Below, piece after piece: positions 17,272 to 26,548 of a stretch of DNA of 64,000 nt. This stretch comes from Methylocystis sp. KS32 (lineage in GTDB: Bacteria > Pseudomonadota > Alphaproteobacteria > Rhizobiales > Beijerinckiaceae). The stretch is taken from the NCBI GenBank assembly GCA_002862095.1, contig PHSQ01000002.1, positions 620,001 through 684,000 on the forward strand, read 5' to 3'. A model generated the notes under the pieces. The model did no database searches and was not told the DNA's origin. It worked only from the letters and a program-made list of their open reading frames with translations. Both the position numbers and the translations under genes were made by a program. Within the stretch, counting starts at the first letter, position 1. The number at the start of each line of letters is the position of its first letter.

Positions 17272-18954
17272 TTATCCCGTCCCCGCGAGCAGCCGCGCCG
17301 CCGCGGCCCGAGCCTCGTCGGTTATGGTCGCGCCGGCGAGCATACGGGCGATCTCCTCGCGGCGTTCGGCCTCCTCCAGACACGTGACGCGGGTCGAGAC
17401 GCGGTTTTCCTTGGCCGCGGCCTTGCCCGCCGCGCTTTTCGCTATGCGCAAATGGCGCGAGGCCTTGGCCGCGACCTGCGGCGCATGGGTCACCGCGAGC
17501 ACCTGCGCGCGCGCTCCGAGGCGCGCGAGGCGCTGGCCGATGGCGTCCGCCACCGCGCCGCCGACGCCGGTGTCGATCTCGTCGAACACCAAGGTCGGAG
17601 CCGAACCGCGATCCGCCAACACGACCTTGAGCGCAAGAAGAAAGCGCGCCAGTTCTCCGCCCGAAGCGACCTTGGCCAGCGGGCCCGGCCGCGAGCCGGG
17701 ATTGGTTTGGACCCAGAACTCGGCGCGGTCGATCCCCTCCGGCGCGCGGTTCTCCGCATCGCTCGTGATCCGGGTATGGAAATGCGCACCCTCCAGCTTG
17801 AGAGGTTTCAGCTCCGCGTCCACCAGGGCGTCGAGCTTCTTGGCCGCCTTGCGCCGCGCCTGCGACAGCGCATGGGCGGCGGCGTCATAGGCGACCTTGG
17901 CGGCCTCGGCCTTTTCGGTCAGCGTGGCGAGCAGCGCCTCGGAGGCGTCCAGCGCGGCGATGTCTCGCGCGAAGCGCTCCGCGAGCCCCGGCAAATCCGC
18001 GACGCTCACGTGATGCTTGCGGGCGCAGGCGCGCAATGCGAACAGCCGCTCCTCCAAAGTCTCCAATTCGCGCGGATCGAAATTGCCCTGCTCCAGCGCG
18101 GTTTCAATCGCCTCCTCGGCGAGCGAAAGCGCGTCGACGGCGGCGGCGAAGGCCCGCAGCGGGGGCTCCAGCAGTTCGGGCGCCTGCGCCGCGCGCCGCT
18201 CCAAGCGCCGCGCCGCCTGGGAGATGGAGCCGGCGGGCGAATTGTCTCCGGCGAAGGCGCTCAGCGCGTCGCGCAGATCGACCGCGACCTTTTCGGCGCG
18301 CTGCATCGACTGGCGACGCGCGGCGAGGCGCTCCTCCTCGCCTTCCAGCGGCGAAAGCTCTTCAAGCTCGGCGTGGGCGTGGCGCAGATAATCGGCGTCG
18401 GCCCGCGCCTTGGCGATTCGCGCCTCCTCCTCATCGAGCGCGCGGCGGGCTTCGTGCATCGCCTGGTGAAGGGCGCGGACCTGCTCGACCTGGCGCAGGA
18501 GTCCGCCATGCGCGTCGATCAGCTTGCGATGCGCCGCCGGATCGACCATCGCGCGCTCGTCGTGCTGACAGTGGATTTCGACCAGTTCCTGGCCGATGGC
18601 GCGAAGCCCCTGCGCGCTGACGGGCTGATCGTTGACGAAAGCGCGGGTGCGCCCATCCGCGGCCTGCACCCGGCGCAGAACCAGTTCGCCCTCCACGTCG
18701 AGCCCAAGCTCTCGCGCGGCGAGATTGGCTGGATGCTCGGGCGAAAGATCGAAGACGGCGGAAACCTGCCCCTGCGTCTGCCCTGCCCTCACCAGTGAGG
18801 CGTCGCCCCGCCCGCCGAGCGCCAATACGAAGGCGTCGAGCAGGATGGATTTGCCCGCGCCGGTCTCGCCCGTCAGCGTCGTCAGGCCGCGCTCGAACTC
18901 AAGGTCGAGCGCGTCGATGAGCACGATGTCGCGAATGGAAAGGCGTGTGAGCAT
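17272..18954 (-). CDS. recN: DNA repair protein RecN
   Basis: 560 residues of an SMC-like ATPase for double-strand break repair. Walker A is GETGAGKSILLD near the N-terminus. A long coiled-coil-prone centre (residues about 160-370, Ala/Glu/Arg-rich heptads) separates it from the C-terminal head, with the signature region LAKVASGGELARFLLALK and Walker B TLVFDEIDTGVGG. ATG 18954 begins MLTRLSIRDIVLIDALDLEF, the conserved RecN N-terminus; the frame upstream is not conserved. In Rhizobiales recN usually follows bamD directly, whereas here a cupin gene, an HExxH protein gene and repeats intervene. Confidence 0.95.
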   Translation of the reverse strand: MLTRLSIRDIVLIDALDLEFERGLTTLTGETGAGKSILLDAFVLALGGRGDASLVRAGQTQGQVSAVFDLSPEHPANLAARELGLDVEGELVLRRVQAADGRTRAFVNDQPVSAQGLRAIGQELVEIHCQHDERAMVDPAAHRKLIDAHGGLLRQVEQVRALHQAMHEARRALDEEEARIAKARADADYLRHAHAELEELSPLEGEEERLAARRQSMQRAEKVAVDLRDALSAFAGDNSPAGSISQAARRLERRAAQAPELLEPPLRAFAAAVDALSLAEEAIETALEQGNFDPRELETLEERLFALRACARKHHVSVADLPGLAERFARDIAALDASEALLATLTEKAEAAKVAYDAAAHALSQARRKAAKKLDALVDAELKPLKLEGAHFHTRITSDAENRAPEGIDRAEFWVQTNPGSRPGPLAKVASGGELARFLLALKVVLADRGSAPTLVFDEIDTGVGGAVADAIGQRLARLGARAQVLAVTHAPQVAAKASRHLRIAKSAAGKAAAKENRVSTRVTCLEEAERREEIARMLAGATITDEARAAAARLLAGTG

Positions 18955-19307
18955 GAGCCCCAGTATAGACCGGATCGGCGCTGTTTTACGCGATTTTGGG
19001 GCGGGGGCGAAGAGGAGACCCGCTCTCCGCCTCATGGCGGGCTTCACGATTTCGTTCAAAAACAGTCGCAAGATCCCGGCGACTTCCGCGCGCCCGCCAC
19101 AAATGGAGGGAAAAATCGGCAATAGGGAGCTTATCCGCGCGTTTTTGAAATCAATCGCCCTAGCGGTTTCCGACCAGACGGAATCGTCTGGTAGATTAAG
19201 AAATAACTCCAGATTCAAATAGCCACAGCAAAATCGGATCGAACAAGTCTATCAACTTTTTCGGATTTTGCTCTAGCCCCGAATGGCGCGAGCGCGGCTT
19301 GCGACCA
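18955..19307. other. Intergenic region upstream of recN
   Basis: It contains one dispersed repeat (19161-19275). The rest shows no gene with a ribosome-binding site. TATACT at about 18969-18964 on the minus strand could be a -10 element for recN, but no convincing -35 accompanies it. Confidence 0.35.
19161..19275 (-). repeat. Dispersed three-hairpin repeat, copy 5
   Basis: Reverse copy, the most diverged in this window: the middle hairpin reads CTCCAGATTCAAATAGCCACAG, which breaks one arm. The outer arms and the GCTCTAG end are intact. Confidence 0.8.
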
Positions 19308-20186
19308 TTACCCCCCGCCCGCGAGCCGCTCGCATTCCTCGTCGACGGCTTCCCGAAGCTCTTTCCACACCGGGTCGATGCGCACTTCCGGCCCCCAATT
19401 GTAGAGCGCCTTGGCGACCTCGGCGATGGTCTCGTTGATCGGCTCGCTGCCGCCCTCCTCCAGCTCCATGGAAAAAAGCGCCGGCGACGCCGCCCCGCGC
19501 CAGGCGTCCCAATGTTCGTTGGAATAATCGGATACGCCGCGCCGCGCCGCGAGCAGCTCGGAGGTGAATTTCGCAAAGCGCCGATGCAGTGGGCCGCCTT
19601 CCGCTTCGGCGATATAGGCTTCGCGAACCACGAAATAGCGCGCGTGCTGGATTTCATGGGCGAGACAGCAGCCCATGCGGGCGTCGCTCATCGCCGGATC
19701 GTAGTAGATTTCGATGCGCCCGTCGCAAAACGCCTCGCCTTCGGCGGTGAAGCTCTGTCCGAGATAATCGCACACCCGCTTTTGCGGACTCAGCGTCACC
19801 TTGGCTGGATCATAGCCGAACTCCCCCGCGAGTTGCTGGAGCTTGGCGCGCTTCCGCGCGAATTCATCGGTTTCGGCGGCTGGCGGCTTGTGGGTCTGAA
19901 AATCCTCGTCATGCGTGACGACCCATTCGAACGCGGGATAGGCGCCCGCGACATGCTCCCACCATCTGCGGCCGTCGTGCAGCCGGCGCGAGAGGTCATT
20001 GACCCTGATTCGTTGGAACAGGCCGGGCCGAGCGCCGAGCCCCGAAACCGCCGCCGCGATCATCGCCCGGCCGAGGCCCGGCTTCAGCGAATTGATTTCC
20101 TCGAACACCAGTGTCGGCGGATCGTATTTCTGGGCGAGCAGCAAGGCCAGCCCCGAGGCTTCCGCATTATGGGGCAGAGTGATCAT
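19308..20186 (-). CDS. Putative HExxH metallopeptidase-like protein, start uncertain
   Basis: 292 residues from the first ATG (20186). The frame remains coding-like back to about 20330, where a REP element begins, so the true start may be a non-ATG codon upstream or the 5' end may have been lost. The zinc-binding-type motif HEIQHARYF lies in the centre, followed by a conserved-looking region with an EELLAAR-like helix and a C-terminal helix rich in Glu/Arg. No signal peptide is visible. The N-terminal part (SLKPGLGRAMIAAAV) faintly recalls acyl-transferase loops. I do not recognise a family. It stands between recN and the cupin gene, interrupting the usual bamD-recN order. Confidence 0.65.
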   Translation of the reverse strand: MITLPHNAEASGLALLLAQKYDPPTLVFEEINSLKPGLGRAMIAAAVSGLGARPGLFQRIRVNDLSRRLHDGRRWWEHVAGAYPAFEWVVTHDEDFQTHKPPAAETDEFARKRAKLQQLAGEFGYDPAKVTLSPQKRVCDYLGQSFTAEGEAFCDGRIEIYYDPAMSDARMGCCLAHEIQHARYFVVREAYIAEAEGGPLHRRFAKFTSELLAARRGVSDYSNEHWDAWRGAASPALFSMELEEGGSEPINETIAEVAKALYNWGPEVRIDPVWKELREAVDEECERLAGGG

Positions 20187-20365
20187 TTTCGGCGAGGTCG
20201 AGGCGACGATCTCGCAAAAGCCGTCGCGGTATTTTTTTGCGCGGGCGTGAAGCCCGAGCCCACGCAGATTGCACGTGATGGCGGCGGCGATCGCGTCGAT
20301 CGGCGCGGAGTCTTTTCCGGCGCCGCGGAACCGAAGCCATCGCGGAAACCGGAAAGGAAAAGGAG

Positions 20366-20442
20366 CGTCGTCGCGAGCGCAGCGAGGCAATCCAGAGCCG
20401 AGCCAGTCCCGCTGGATTGCTTCGCCGCGCTCGCAATGACGA
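20366..20442. repeat. REP-like inverted repeat, copy 3
   Basis: Left arm CGTCGTCGCGAGCGCAGCGA (slightly diverged), right arm CTCGCAATGACGA, with CAATCCAG and CTGGATTGC inside. It lies between the cupin gene and the HExxH protein gene. Confidence 0.8.
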
Positions 20443-20475
20443 CTGTCCCGAGTTTCGTCTTGCGAGTTGGCGGAA

Positions 20476-20901
20476 TTAGGGAACAACGCCTTCAAGCTCC
20501 GGCAGCAGAACGATGCTTTCTTGCTCGTTGGGGTCGGTGCGCGCGACCACGGCCACGGCGTTCTCGGTCTTGCTCGTATTGATCGGCAGATGCGGGACAT
20601 TGGCGGCGATGTAAACGAAATCGCCCGCCCGCGACTCCACCTTGTGCTCGAGCCGCTCGCCATAATAGGTCGCGGCCTCGCCGCTGATCATATAGATCGC
20701 GGTTTCGTGGGATTCGTGCTTGTGCGGTTTGGCGCGGCCGCCGGGCGGAATGGTCAAAACTTCGAGGTAAATGCCCTTGGCGCCGACCGATTCGGCGGAG
20801 ATTCCGGGCGCGAACGCGAGCCCCTGCTTGCCCGTCACGACGTCGGCGCCCCTTACCACGGCGCAAGGCTTCGGCGTCGCCTTGGCGTTCTGTTCCGGCA
20901 T
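20476..20901 (-). CDS. Small cupin-domain protein
   Basis: 141 residues folding as a single cupin. Motif 1 has metal-ligand-like residues in PGGRAKPHKHESHETAIYMI (His, His, Glu), then SGEAATYYG. Motif 2 region is AGDFVYIAANVPHLPINTS, with a His. Such proteins bind a metal and serve as enzymes or sensors; the sequence does not fix the substrate. The ATG at 20901 begins MPEQNAKATPKPCAVVRG. No operon partner is obvious: the HExxH gene lies 290 bp downstream, past a REP element. Confidence 0.8.
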   Translation of the reverse strand: MPEQNAKATPKPCAVVRGADVVTGKQGLAFAPGISAESVGAKGIYLEVLTIPPGGRAKPHKHESHETAIYMISGEAATYYGERLEHKVESRAGDFVYIAANVPHLPINTSKTENAVAVVARTDPNEQESIVLLPELEGVVP

Positions 20902-21015
20902 GATCGCCTCCTATCTCGTTGCGAGAGTAAGGCGCGCGCAGCTTGCGCGCAATGGCGCGGGCTCGGGCGCGACCAAGCCTGAAAATCCCCCGCCGATAGG
21001 GGAACGTTTCGTCCT

Positions 21016-21132
21016 TAGAGCGCTTTCCGACCAGACGGAATCGTCTGGTCGATAAGAAATCGCTCCAGATTCAAAAAGCTGGAGCAAAATCTAATCGAAA
21101 AAGTCTATCAACTTTTTCGGATTTTGCTCTAG
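21016..21132 (-). repeat. Dispersed three-hairpin repeat, copy 6
   Basis: Reverse, well-preserved copy with both ends (TAGAGCGCTTTCC ... GGATTTTGCTCTAG). Its CTA at 21129-21131 is the TAG stop codon of bamD on the minus strand. Confidence 0.9.
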
Positions 21133-22010
21133 CTCGGATGCAATGTCTTGAAGATCTTCGACATCCAGGAATCGGCGTTTTCCTGGGGCGCGAGCCCGCC
21201 CCCCTTCAACAGGGACACCGCGTCGCTATACCATTGCGAATCGGGGAAATTGTGGCCGAGGATCGCGGCGGCGGTTTGGGCCTCGGGGGCGACGCCCATG
21301 CCGAGATAGGCTTCGGTAAGGCGGTAGAGCGCTTCCTCGGCGTGCCGCGACGTCTGATATTTGCCCAGCACTTCATGAAAGCGGTTGATGGCGGCGGGAT
21401 AGTTCCTGCGAATGAGATAAAATCGCCCGATCTGCATCTCCTTGGCCGCGAGCTGGTCGCGCGCGACCTGCATTTTCGCCTTGGCGTCGGCGGCGTATTC
21501 GGTGTTGGGGAATTTTTCGACCAGCGCCGTAAAGGCCTGTAACGCTTTTTGCGCGTTGGTCTGGTCCTGCATCACATTGGTGATCTGATTATAATAGGCC
21601 ATGCCCGCGATATAATACATGTAGGGCGTGTCGGGAGACTTCGGATAGAGTCCCACATAGCGTGTCGCGGAGGCCACCGCGTCGTCGTAGGCGGGCTTCT
21701 TGAACTGCGAATAGGCGGTCATGATCAGCGCCTTGCGCGACCATTGCGAGAAGGGATATTGCTTCTCGAGCCCGGAGAATTTCTTGGCGGCGCCTTCGTA
21801 ATCCTGCTTTTGCAGCTTGGCGAGACCGAGATTGTACATGTCCTCGGCGGGAACGTCTTCCTTGATCTCGGTCTTGTATTTTTCGCCGCCGCCCGTGAAA
21901 AGATTGGTGATCGGATCGAGCAAATCCGCCCGCGCGCCGCTCGTGGCCAAGGCCAGCAGAAAAGCGGCCGGCAGCGCGTAAAAACGGATCGAGCGATACA
22001 AAACGGTCAT
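21129..22010 (-). CDS. bamD: Outer-membrane assembly factor BamD-like, no lipobox cysteine
   Basis: 293 residues. It is a TPR-type protein (AEDMYNLGLAKLQKQDYEGA; AYSQFKKPAYDDAVAS; tandem helices to the C-terminus) of the YfiO/BamD family that works with BamA to insert outer-membrane proteins. The start at ATG 22010 follows GAGAGG at eight bases. The N-terminus is FLLALATSGARADLL, which reads as a signal peptidase I site. There is no Cys to be lipidated, unlike typical BamD. It is adjacent to lpxC, as in other Rhizobiales. The stop codon is supplied by the dispersed repeat downstream. Confidence 0.9.
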   Translation of the reverse strand: MTVLYRSIRFYALPAAFLLALATSGARADLLDPITNLFTGGGEKYKTEIKEDVPAEDMYNLGLAKLQKQDYEGAAKKFSGLEKQYPFSQWSRKALIMTAYSQFKKPAYDDAVASATRYVGLYPKSPDTPYMYYIAGMAYYNQITNVMQDQTNAQKALQAFTALVEKFPNTEYAADAKAKMQVARDQLAAKEMQIGRFYLIRRNYPAAINRFHEVLGKYQTSRHAEEALYRLTEAYLGMGVAPEAQTAAAILGHNFPDSQWYSDAVSLLKGGGLAPQENADSWMSKIFKTLHPS

Positions 22011-22208
22011 TCGTGTGGCCTCTCGCGGCGTTCGGGAGTTCCGCGCTGTTTGAAAATCAGGCGCAGCATTAGCCCAAAGTCCAGCCTCGCGCCACCAAGC
22101 CGGCGCAAATTCGTCCCTCGGCAATGTCGCGCCGACCCCGGCAAAAGCGGCGCGCCTTCCAAAGAAAGAGTTTCTTCTGGCGATATTATGGCGAGCGGCC
22201 AAGGCAAA

Positions 22209-22268
22209 GCCCGGAAAGCCAAAGCCCGGAAAGCCGAAGTCGGGCAAGTCAAAGACCGGCAAGTCAAA
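22209..22268. repeat. 15-bp degenerate tandem repeats between bamD and lpxC
   Basis: Four units of 15 bp (22209, 22224, 22239 and 22254), starting GCCCGGAAAGCCAAA, GCCCGGAAAGCCGAA, GTCGGGCAAGTCAAA and GACCGGCAAGTCAAA. A partial fifth unit follows. The array overlaps the stop codon of lpxC (22264-22266, minus strand). The unit length is a multiple of three. Confidence 0.8.
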
Positions 22269-23181
22269 GACAGGCGCCTTCCGCTTCCGCGCGCCCGCCT
22301 TTCGGGCTTACGACTCGCTCAAGCGTGAATGCGGAAGGCGTCGCCATCAGCTCGCCGATCAGCGCGAAATTGAGCCCGTGCCCCCCGCGATAGGAACGGA
22401 AGGCGCCGGAAATCGGCGCCCCCGCGAGCGCGAGATCGCCCACGACGTCCAGCATCTTGTGGCGCACGGCTTCGTCGGGGAAGCGCAACCCCCGAGGATT
22501 GAGCACGCGGAAGCCGTCGAAAATCAGGCTGTTCTCCAGCGAGGCCCCGAGCGCGAGGCCCTGCCGCCACAGCCGCTCCGCGTCCTGCACGAAGCCAAAG
22601 CTGCGCGCGGGGGCGAGTTCGCGCTCGAAAACTTCCGGGGAAAGCGAAAGCGCCAAGCGCTGGCGGCCGATCGCGCCGGGGAAAACGATCTCGACGTCGA
22701 TATCGAGTCCCTCTCCTTCATGGGGAGCGAGCTCCGCCCAGCTCGCGCCGTCGCTCACCCGCACGGTTTCGAGTATCCTGAGGCGCCGGCGCGGCGCATT
22801 GAGAGAGACGAGGCCGGCCTCGCGGATCGCTGCGGTAAAATCCCGCGCCGAACCGTCCATCGCGGGCGCTTCCGGACCGTCGATCTCGATCAGCGCATTG
22901 TCGACGCCCATGCCCGAGAGCGCGGCCAGAAGATGCTCCACGGTCGAGACGCGCGCGGCGCCGAGACAAATTTCGGTGCGCAATTGCGTCGCGCAGACAT
23001 TCGACCAGCAGGCCGGAATATGGCGTTCCTCGGCGACGAGAGCGAAGGCGACGCCGGTCCCGGCTTCAGCGGGAGAGATACGCAGCCGCACGGGAACGTC
23101 GCCATGCGCGCCACGGCCCGAGAATTGAATGGTTTTGCCGAGCGTGGTCTGCCGCCCGACGGTTTTGAAACGGCGCTTCAT
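22264..23181 (-). CDS. lpxC: UDP-3-O-acyl-N-acetylglucosamine deacetylase
   Basis: 305 residues catalysing the committed step of lipid A synthesis. Conserved zinc and catalytic elements are present: EHLLAALSG (Glu/His), HKMLDVVGDLAL (His and Asp ligands) and the C-terminal SYRGGHGLNFAL His. The N-terminus RQTTLGKTIQFSGRGAHG carries the family's G-x-H segment. The start is ATG 23181. It lies between ftsZ and bamD on the same strand, the common Rhizobiales order. The stop codon falls in the 15-bp tandem repeat array. Confidence 0.96.
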   Translation of the reverse strand: MKRRFKTVGRQTTLGKTIQFSGRGAHGDVPVRLRISPAEAGTGVAFALVAEERHIPACWSNVCATQLRTEICLGAARVSTVEHLLAALSGMGVDNALIEIDGPEAPAMDGSARDFTAAIREAGLVSLNAPRRRLRILETVRVSDGASWAELAPHEGEGLDIDVEIVFPGAIGRQRLALSLSPEVFERELAPARSFGFVQDAERLWRQGLALGASLENSLIFDGFRVLNPRGLRFPDEAVRHKMLDVVGDLALAGAPISGAFRSYRGGHGLNFALIGELMATPSAFTLERVVSPKGGRAEAEGACL

Positions 23182-23295
23182 CGGGTCTTTTGCGATCCTG
23201 CGTCTTCGGCGTATCCTTCAGACTTTCCCGTCAGACGGATTAAACGCGCTAAATCCCGGTATTTGGATCATAAGCCGCCCGCCGTCCGCGCTCCA

Positions 23296-23310
23296 GTCAC
23301 GCTTTGTGAC
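23296..23310. promoter_or_regulatory. Inverted repeat in the lpxC upstream region
   Basis: GTCAC-gcttt-GTGAC, followed by a half-similar GTTAC at 23316-23320. It lies about 115 bp upstream of lpxC, between the ftsZ terminator and the lpxC start. It could be an operator for a dimeric regulator; the call rests on symmetry alone. Confidence 0.25.
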
Positions 23311-23340
23311 AGTTTGTTACAGCATCGCCCGCAACCCCGA

Positions 23341-23372
23341 AAACACAAAAAGACCCGCCGAAGCGGGTCTTT
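23341..23372 (-). terminator. Rho-independent terminator of ftsZ
   Basis: On the minus strand, AAAGACCCGC-ttcg-GCGGGTCTTT is followed by TTGTGTTT. The stem is 10 bp with a stable TTCG tetraloop. It starts 21 bp after the ftsZ stop, separating ftsZ from lpxC transcription. Confidence 0.85.
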
Positions 23373-23393
23373 GGGGTCGTTGCGGAGGCTCCG

Positions 23394-25139
23394 TCAGTGG
23401 TTGGCTTGACGGCGAAGGAAGGCGGGGATTTCCAGATGTTCATCCTCCCCGCCGCGCGGCATGGGAGCGCGGCGGCCGTGTTGGTCCAGCCCCGCCTGCT
23501 GCGGCGCGGCGGGAGGGAGGGCGTTGGCGCTCGGCCGCTTGGCGTATTCGATATGCGCCGGCGACGGTTGCTGCTCGGAGACGCGGCCATAGCCGGTCGC
23601 CGCCTGGCCCCGCCCGGGCTGCTGGGCCTGGGCGTGTTGCAACGCCTCTTCCTGACGGCTTGCGCCGAAGGAGGCGAGTCGCTCGAAGATGGACTTGCGA
23701 CGGGCGTCGGAAGCGGCCGCCTCGCCGCGCGCCTGGCGCAACTGCTCCTGCGCCGGACGCGGGAAGTCCTCGATCTGGGGCATCCGCGCCGGGCGCATGG
23801 GTTGTTCGGGCGCCGGCGGGATATAGGGCGCCTGCGCCTCCTCCTGATAGTGATGGCGGGCAGGCTCGCGGACAGGCTCGGCATAGGCCGGCCGGGCCGG
23901 AACCGGCTCAATATAGACTCCGTGCGGCGCCGCGGGCTCGGCGTATTGAGGCTCCGGATAATAGGAGGGCGCGGAGGCTTCGATGGGCTGATAGGCCGGA
24001 GCCGGCGGCGGAGTCGTCTCGCGCATGTTGTAAGCCGGAGCCGGTTGAGGCGCGGGTTCGGCGGCCGCCTGAGTCTGCCGGACCTGCTGCTGGGCGAGTT
24101 GCGCGCGCAGACGCTCGGTGGCCTGCTCGGCGGCGCGGGCTTCGTTCAGCCCCGAATCCTGCACGGTGATCGCCGCCGGGTCGATGCCCGTCGCCACCAC
24201 CGAGACGCGGATCACGCCCTCCAGCGAGGAGTCGAAGGTCGCGCCAAGGATGATGTTGGCTTCCTCGTCGACCTCCTGACGGATGCGGCTCGCGGCTTCG
24301 TCGACTTCATAAAGGGTCAAATCATTGCCGCCGGTGATCGAGATCAGCAGGCCGCGCGCACCCTTCATCGACACTTCGTCGAGCAGAGGATTGGCGATGG
24401 CCGCTTCCGCCGAGAGAATGGCGCGGCGCTCGCCCGTCGCCTCGCCCGTGCCCATCATCGCCTTGCCCATGCCGCGCATGATCGAACGCACGTCGGCGAA
24501 GTCGAGATTGATGAGACCTTCCTTCACCATGAGATCGGTGACCGAGGCGACGCCGGAATAAAGCACCTGGTCGGCCATCGCGAAGGCGTCGGCGAAGGTC
24601 GTCTTCTCATTGGCGATGCGGAACAGATTTTGGTTCGGGATGACGATCAGCGTGTCGACGCATTTCTGTAATTCGCCGATGCCGCTGTCGGCGATGCGCA
24701 GGCGGCGCTGACCCTCGAAGTGGAAAGGCTTGGTCACGACGCCGACGGTCAGAATGCCCATTTCGCGCGCGATGGTGGCGATGACCGGAGCCGCGCCCGT
24801 GCCCGTGCCGCCGCCCATGCCGGCGGTGACGAAGCACATATGCGCGCCGGAGAGATGCTCGCGGATTTCCTCGCGCGCTTCCTCGGCGGCGGCGCGGCCG
24901 ACCTCGGGCTGCGCGCCCGCGCCGAGCCCCTCGGTGACTTGCAGACCCATCTGAATGATGCGCTCCGCGCGCGAGGACATCAGCGCCTGCGCGTCGGTGT
25001 TGGCGACCAGAAAATCCACGCCGGACAATCCCGAAGCAATCATGTTGTTGACAGCGTTGCAGCCGCCGCCGCCCACGCCGCAAACCATGATGCGGGGCTT
25101 CAATTCCCTCAGTTCGGGAGCCTTGAGATTAATGGTCAT
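23394..25139 (-). CDS. ftsZ: Cell division protein FtsZ
   Basis: 581 residues. The tubulin-like GTPase core spans residues 1-320, with [14 protein letters not shown], the GTP-binding [10 protein letters not shown] loop and the T7-loop region [12 protein letters not shown] long Pro/Gln/Glu-rich linker (about 320-560) follows. The conserved C-terminal tail, [13 protein letters not shown], binds FtsA and other partners. The length matches the long FtsZ of Rhizobiales rather than the ~385-residue type. The start is ATG 25139 ([17 protein letters not shown]). It follows ftsA by 95 bp and is closed by a strong terminator. Confidence 0.98.
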   Translation of the reverse strand: MTINLKAPELRELKPRIMVCGVGGGGCNAVNNMIASGLSGVDFLVANTDAQALMSSRAERIIQMGLQVTEGLGAGAQPEVGRAAAEEAREEIREHLSGAHMCFVTAGMGGGTGTGAAPVIATIAREMGILTVGVVTKPFHFEGQRRLRIADSGIGELQKCVDTLIVIPNQNLFRIANEKTTFADAFAMADQVLYSGVASVTDLMVKEGLINLDFADVRSIMRGMGKAMMGTGEATGERRAILSAEAAIANPLLDEVSMKGARGLLISITGGNDLTLYEVDEAASRIRQEVDEEANIILGATFDSSLEGVIRVSVVATGIDPAAITVQDSGLNEARAAEQATERLRAQLAQQQVRQTQAAAEPAPQPAPAYNMRETTPPPAPAYQPIEASAPSYYPEPQYAEPAAPHGVYIEPVPARPAYAEPVREPARHHYQEEAQAPYIPPAPEQPMRPARMPQIEDFPRPAQEQLRQARGEAAASDARRKSIFERLASFGASRQEEALQHAQAQQPGRGQAATGYGRVSEQQPSPAHIEYAKRPSANALPPAAPQQAGLDQHGRRAPMPRGGEDEHLEIPAFLRRQANH

Positions 25140-25234
25140 ACTTCAAGCCTTTCGATGCTCTGGATGCGCTGCCGCGTCACTAACTGTTCTTGCCGGCCCC
25201 GCCCGACGGGCCGCCTGTTCCCGATTTACCGCGT

Positions 25235-26548
25235 CTAGAAACTTTCCATCAGCCACCGCCCCACCCGCGACATGTATCCGTTGGAGGCGGCCGCCAGGCG
25301 TTGCTCCCGATAGGGCTCGAAATACTCGCGCCCCGCCACCTGCGGATAGACGAAAAGTCCCGCAGCCGCGGCGAAGGCGGGACTGCGCGCGGCCTCCGGC
25401 AGCCCTTCGACGCCAAGCGGGCGGCCGACGCGAACCTGCCCTCCGATGATCCGGCGCACCGCCTCGGGCGCGCCCATCAGCTGACAGGCGCCGCCTGTCA
25501 GGACGACGCGGCGGCCCGAGCTCGAACCAAACCCCGCTCGCGCGAGGCGGTCGCGAAGAAACTCCAACGTCTCCTCGAGGCGCGGGCGGATGATGCGAAC
25601 GAGATGGGACTTCGGCGCGTGCACCGGTTGCTCGCCGTCCTCGCCGACATGGGCGAAGGTGATGGTTTCCCGTTCGTCGGAGGGCGAGGAGATCGCCGCG
25701 CCGTGAAAAGTCTTCAGCCGCTCAGCGTCGGAGAGACGCGCGTTGAGTCCGCGCGCGATGTCCATGGTGATATGATTGCCGCCGAGCGCGATAGCGTCGA
25801 CATGGACGAGACCGCCGCCATGAAACACCGCGACCGAGGTGGAGCCGGCGCCCATGTCGATCAGCACCACGCCCATTTCCGCTTCGTCCGGCTCCAGCGC
25901 CGAAAGGCCGGCGACATAAGGCGCGGCGACGAGGGCCTCCACGGCGAGATGGCCGCGCTCCACCGCGAGGATCAGATTGCGCGCCGCCGCCTGATCGCAA
26001 GTGGCGACATGAAGATCGACTCCCAATTCGTCGCCGATCATGTTCTTTGGTTCGCGCACGCCCGGCACGCCGTCGAGCGAGAAGCCCGTCGGCAAAGAGT
26101 GGACGGCGACGCGCCCGCGCGTCATCGGGTGAATGGCCGAGGCTTCGAGAACGCGATGGATGTCGGACTCGATGATCTGGCGTCCGCCGATGACGGTTTT
26201 CGCGGTGAAATGCTGGGAGGCGAGACGTCCTCCTGAAGCCGTGACGATCACTTGCTCGATCTGCGCGCCCGCCATCCGCTCGGCGGCGTCGACGGTCTGA
26301 CGGATGGCGCTTTCGGCTTCATCCATATCGACCACGAGGCCGGCCTTTACGCCCCGCGAACGCTGATGGCCGATGCCGAGCACGCGCGCGCGATGCGTGC
26401 GCCAGTCGCCCGCCGACGCCTCGCGTTCGGGGGTGAGACGAGCGATCAGACAGGCGATCTTGGAGGTGCCGATATCCAACGCCGCCACCGTCGCCGAGCG
26501 GCGCGGCGGAAGTTGTTTCATCCGTGAAGGAACGGTCTGGTTCTTCAT
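25235..26548 (-). CDS. ftsA: Cell division protein FtsA
   Basis: 437 residues of the actin-like ATPase that anchors FtsZ to the membrane. Phosphate-binding motifs are ATVAALDIGTSKIACLIA near the N-terminus, VVLIDMGAGSTSVAVFH in the middle, and RRVVLTGGACQLMG towards the C-terminus. The C-terminal RVGRWLMESF is the amphipathic membrane-targeting helix. The ATG overlaps the ftsQ stop (ATGA at 26545-26548). Confidence 0.97.
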   Translation of the reverse strand: MKNQTVPSRMKQLPPRRSATVAALDIGTSKIACLIARLTPEREASAGDWRTHRARVLGIGHQRSRGVKAGLVVDMDEAESAIRQTVDAAERMAGAQIEQVIVTASGGRLASQHFTAKTVIGGRQIIESDIHRVLEASAIHPMTRGRVAVHSLPTGFSLDGVPGVREPKNMIGDELGVDLHVATCDQAAARNLILAVERGHLAVEALVAAPYVAGLSALEPDEAEMGVVLIDMGAGSTSVAVFHGGGLVHVDAIALGGNHITMDIARGLNARLSDAERLKTFHGAAISSPSDERETITFAHVGEDGEQPVHAPKSHLVRIIRPRLEETLEFLRDRLARAGFGSSSGRRVVLTGGACQLMGAPEAVRRIIGGQVRVGRPLGVEGLPEAARSPAFAAAAGLFVYPQVAGREYFEPYREQRLAAASNGYMSRVGRWLMESF

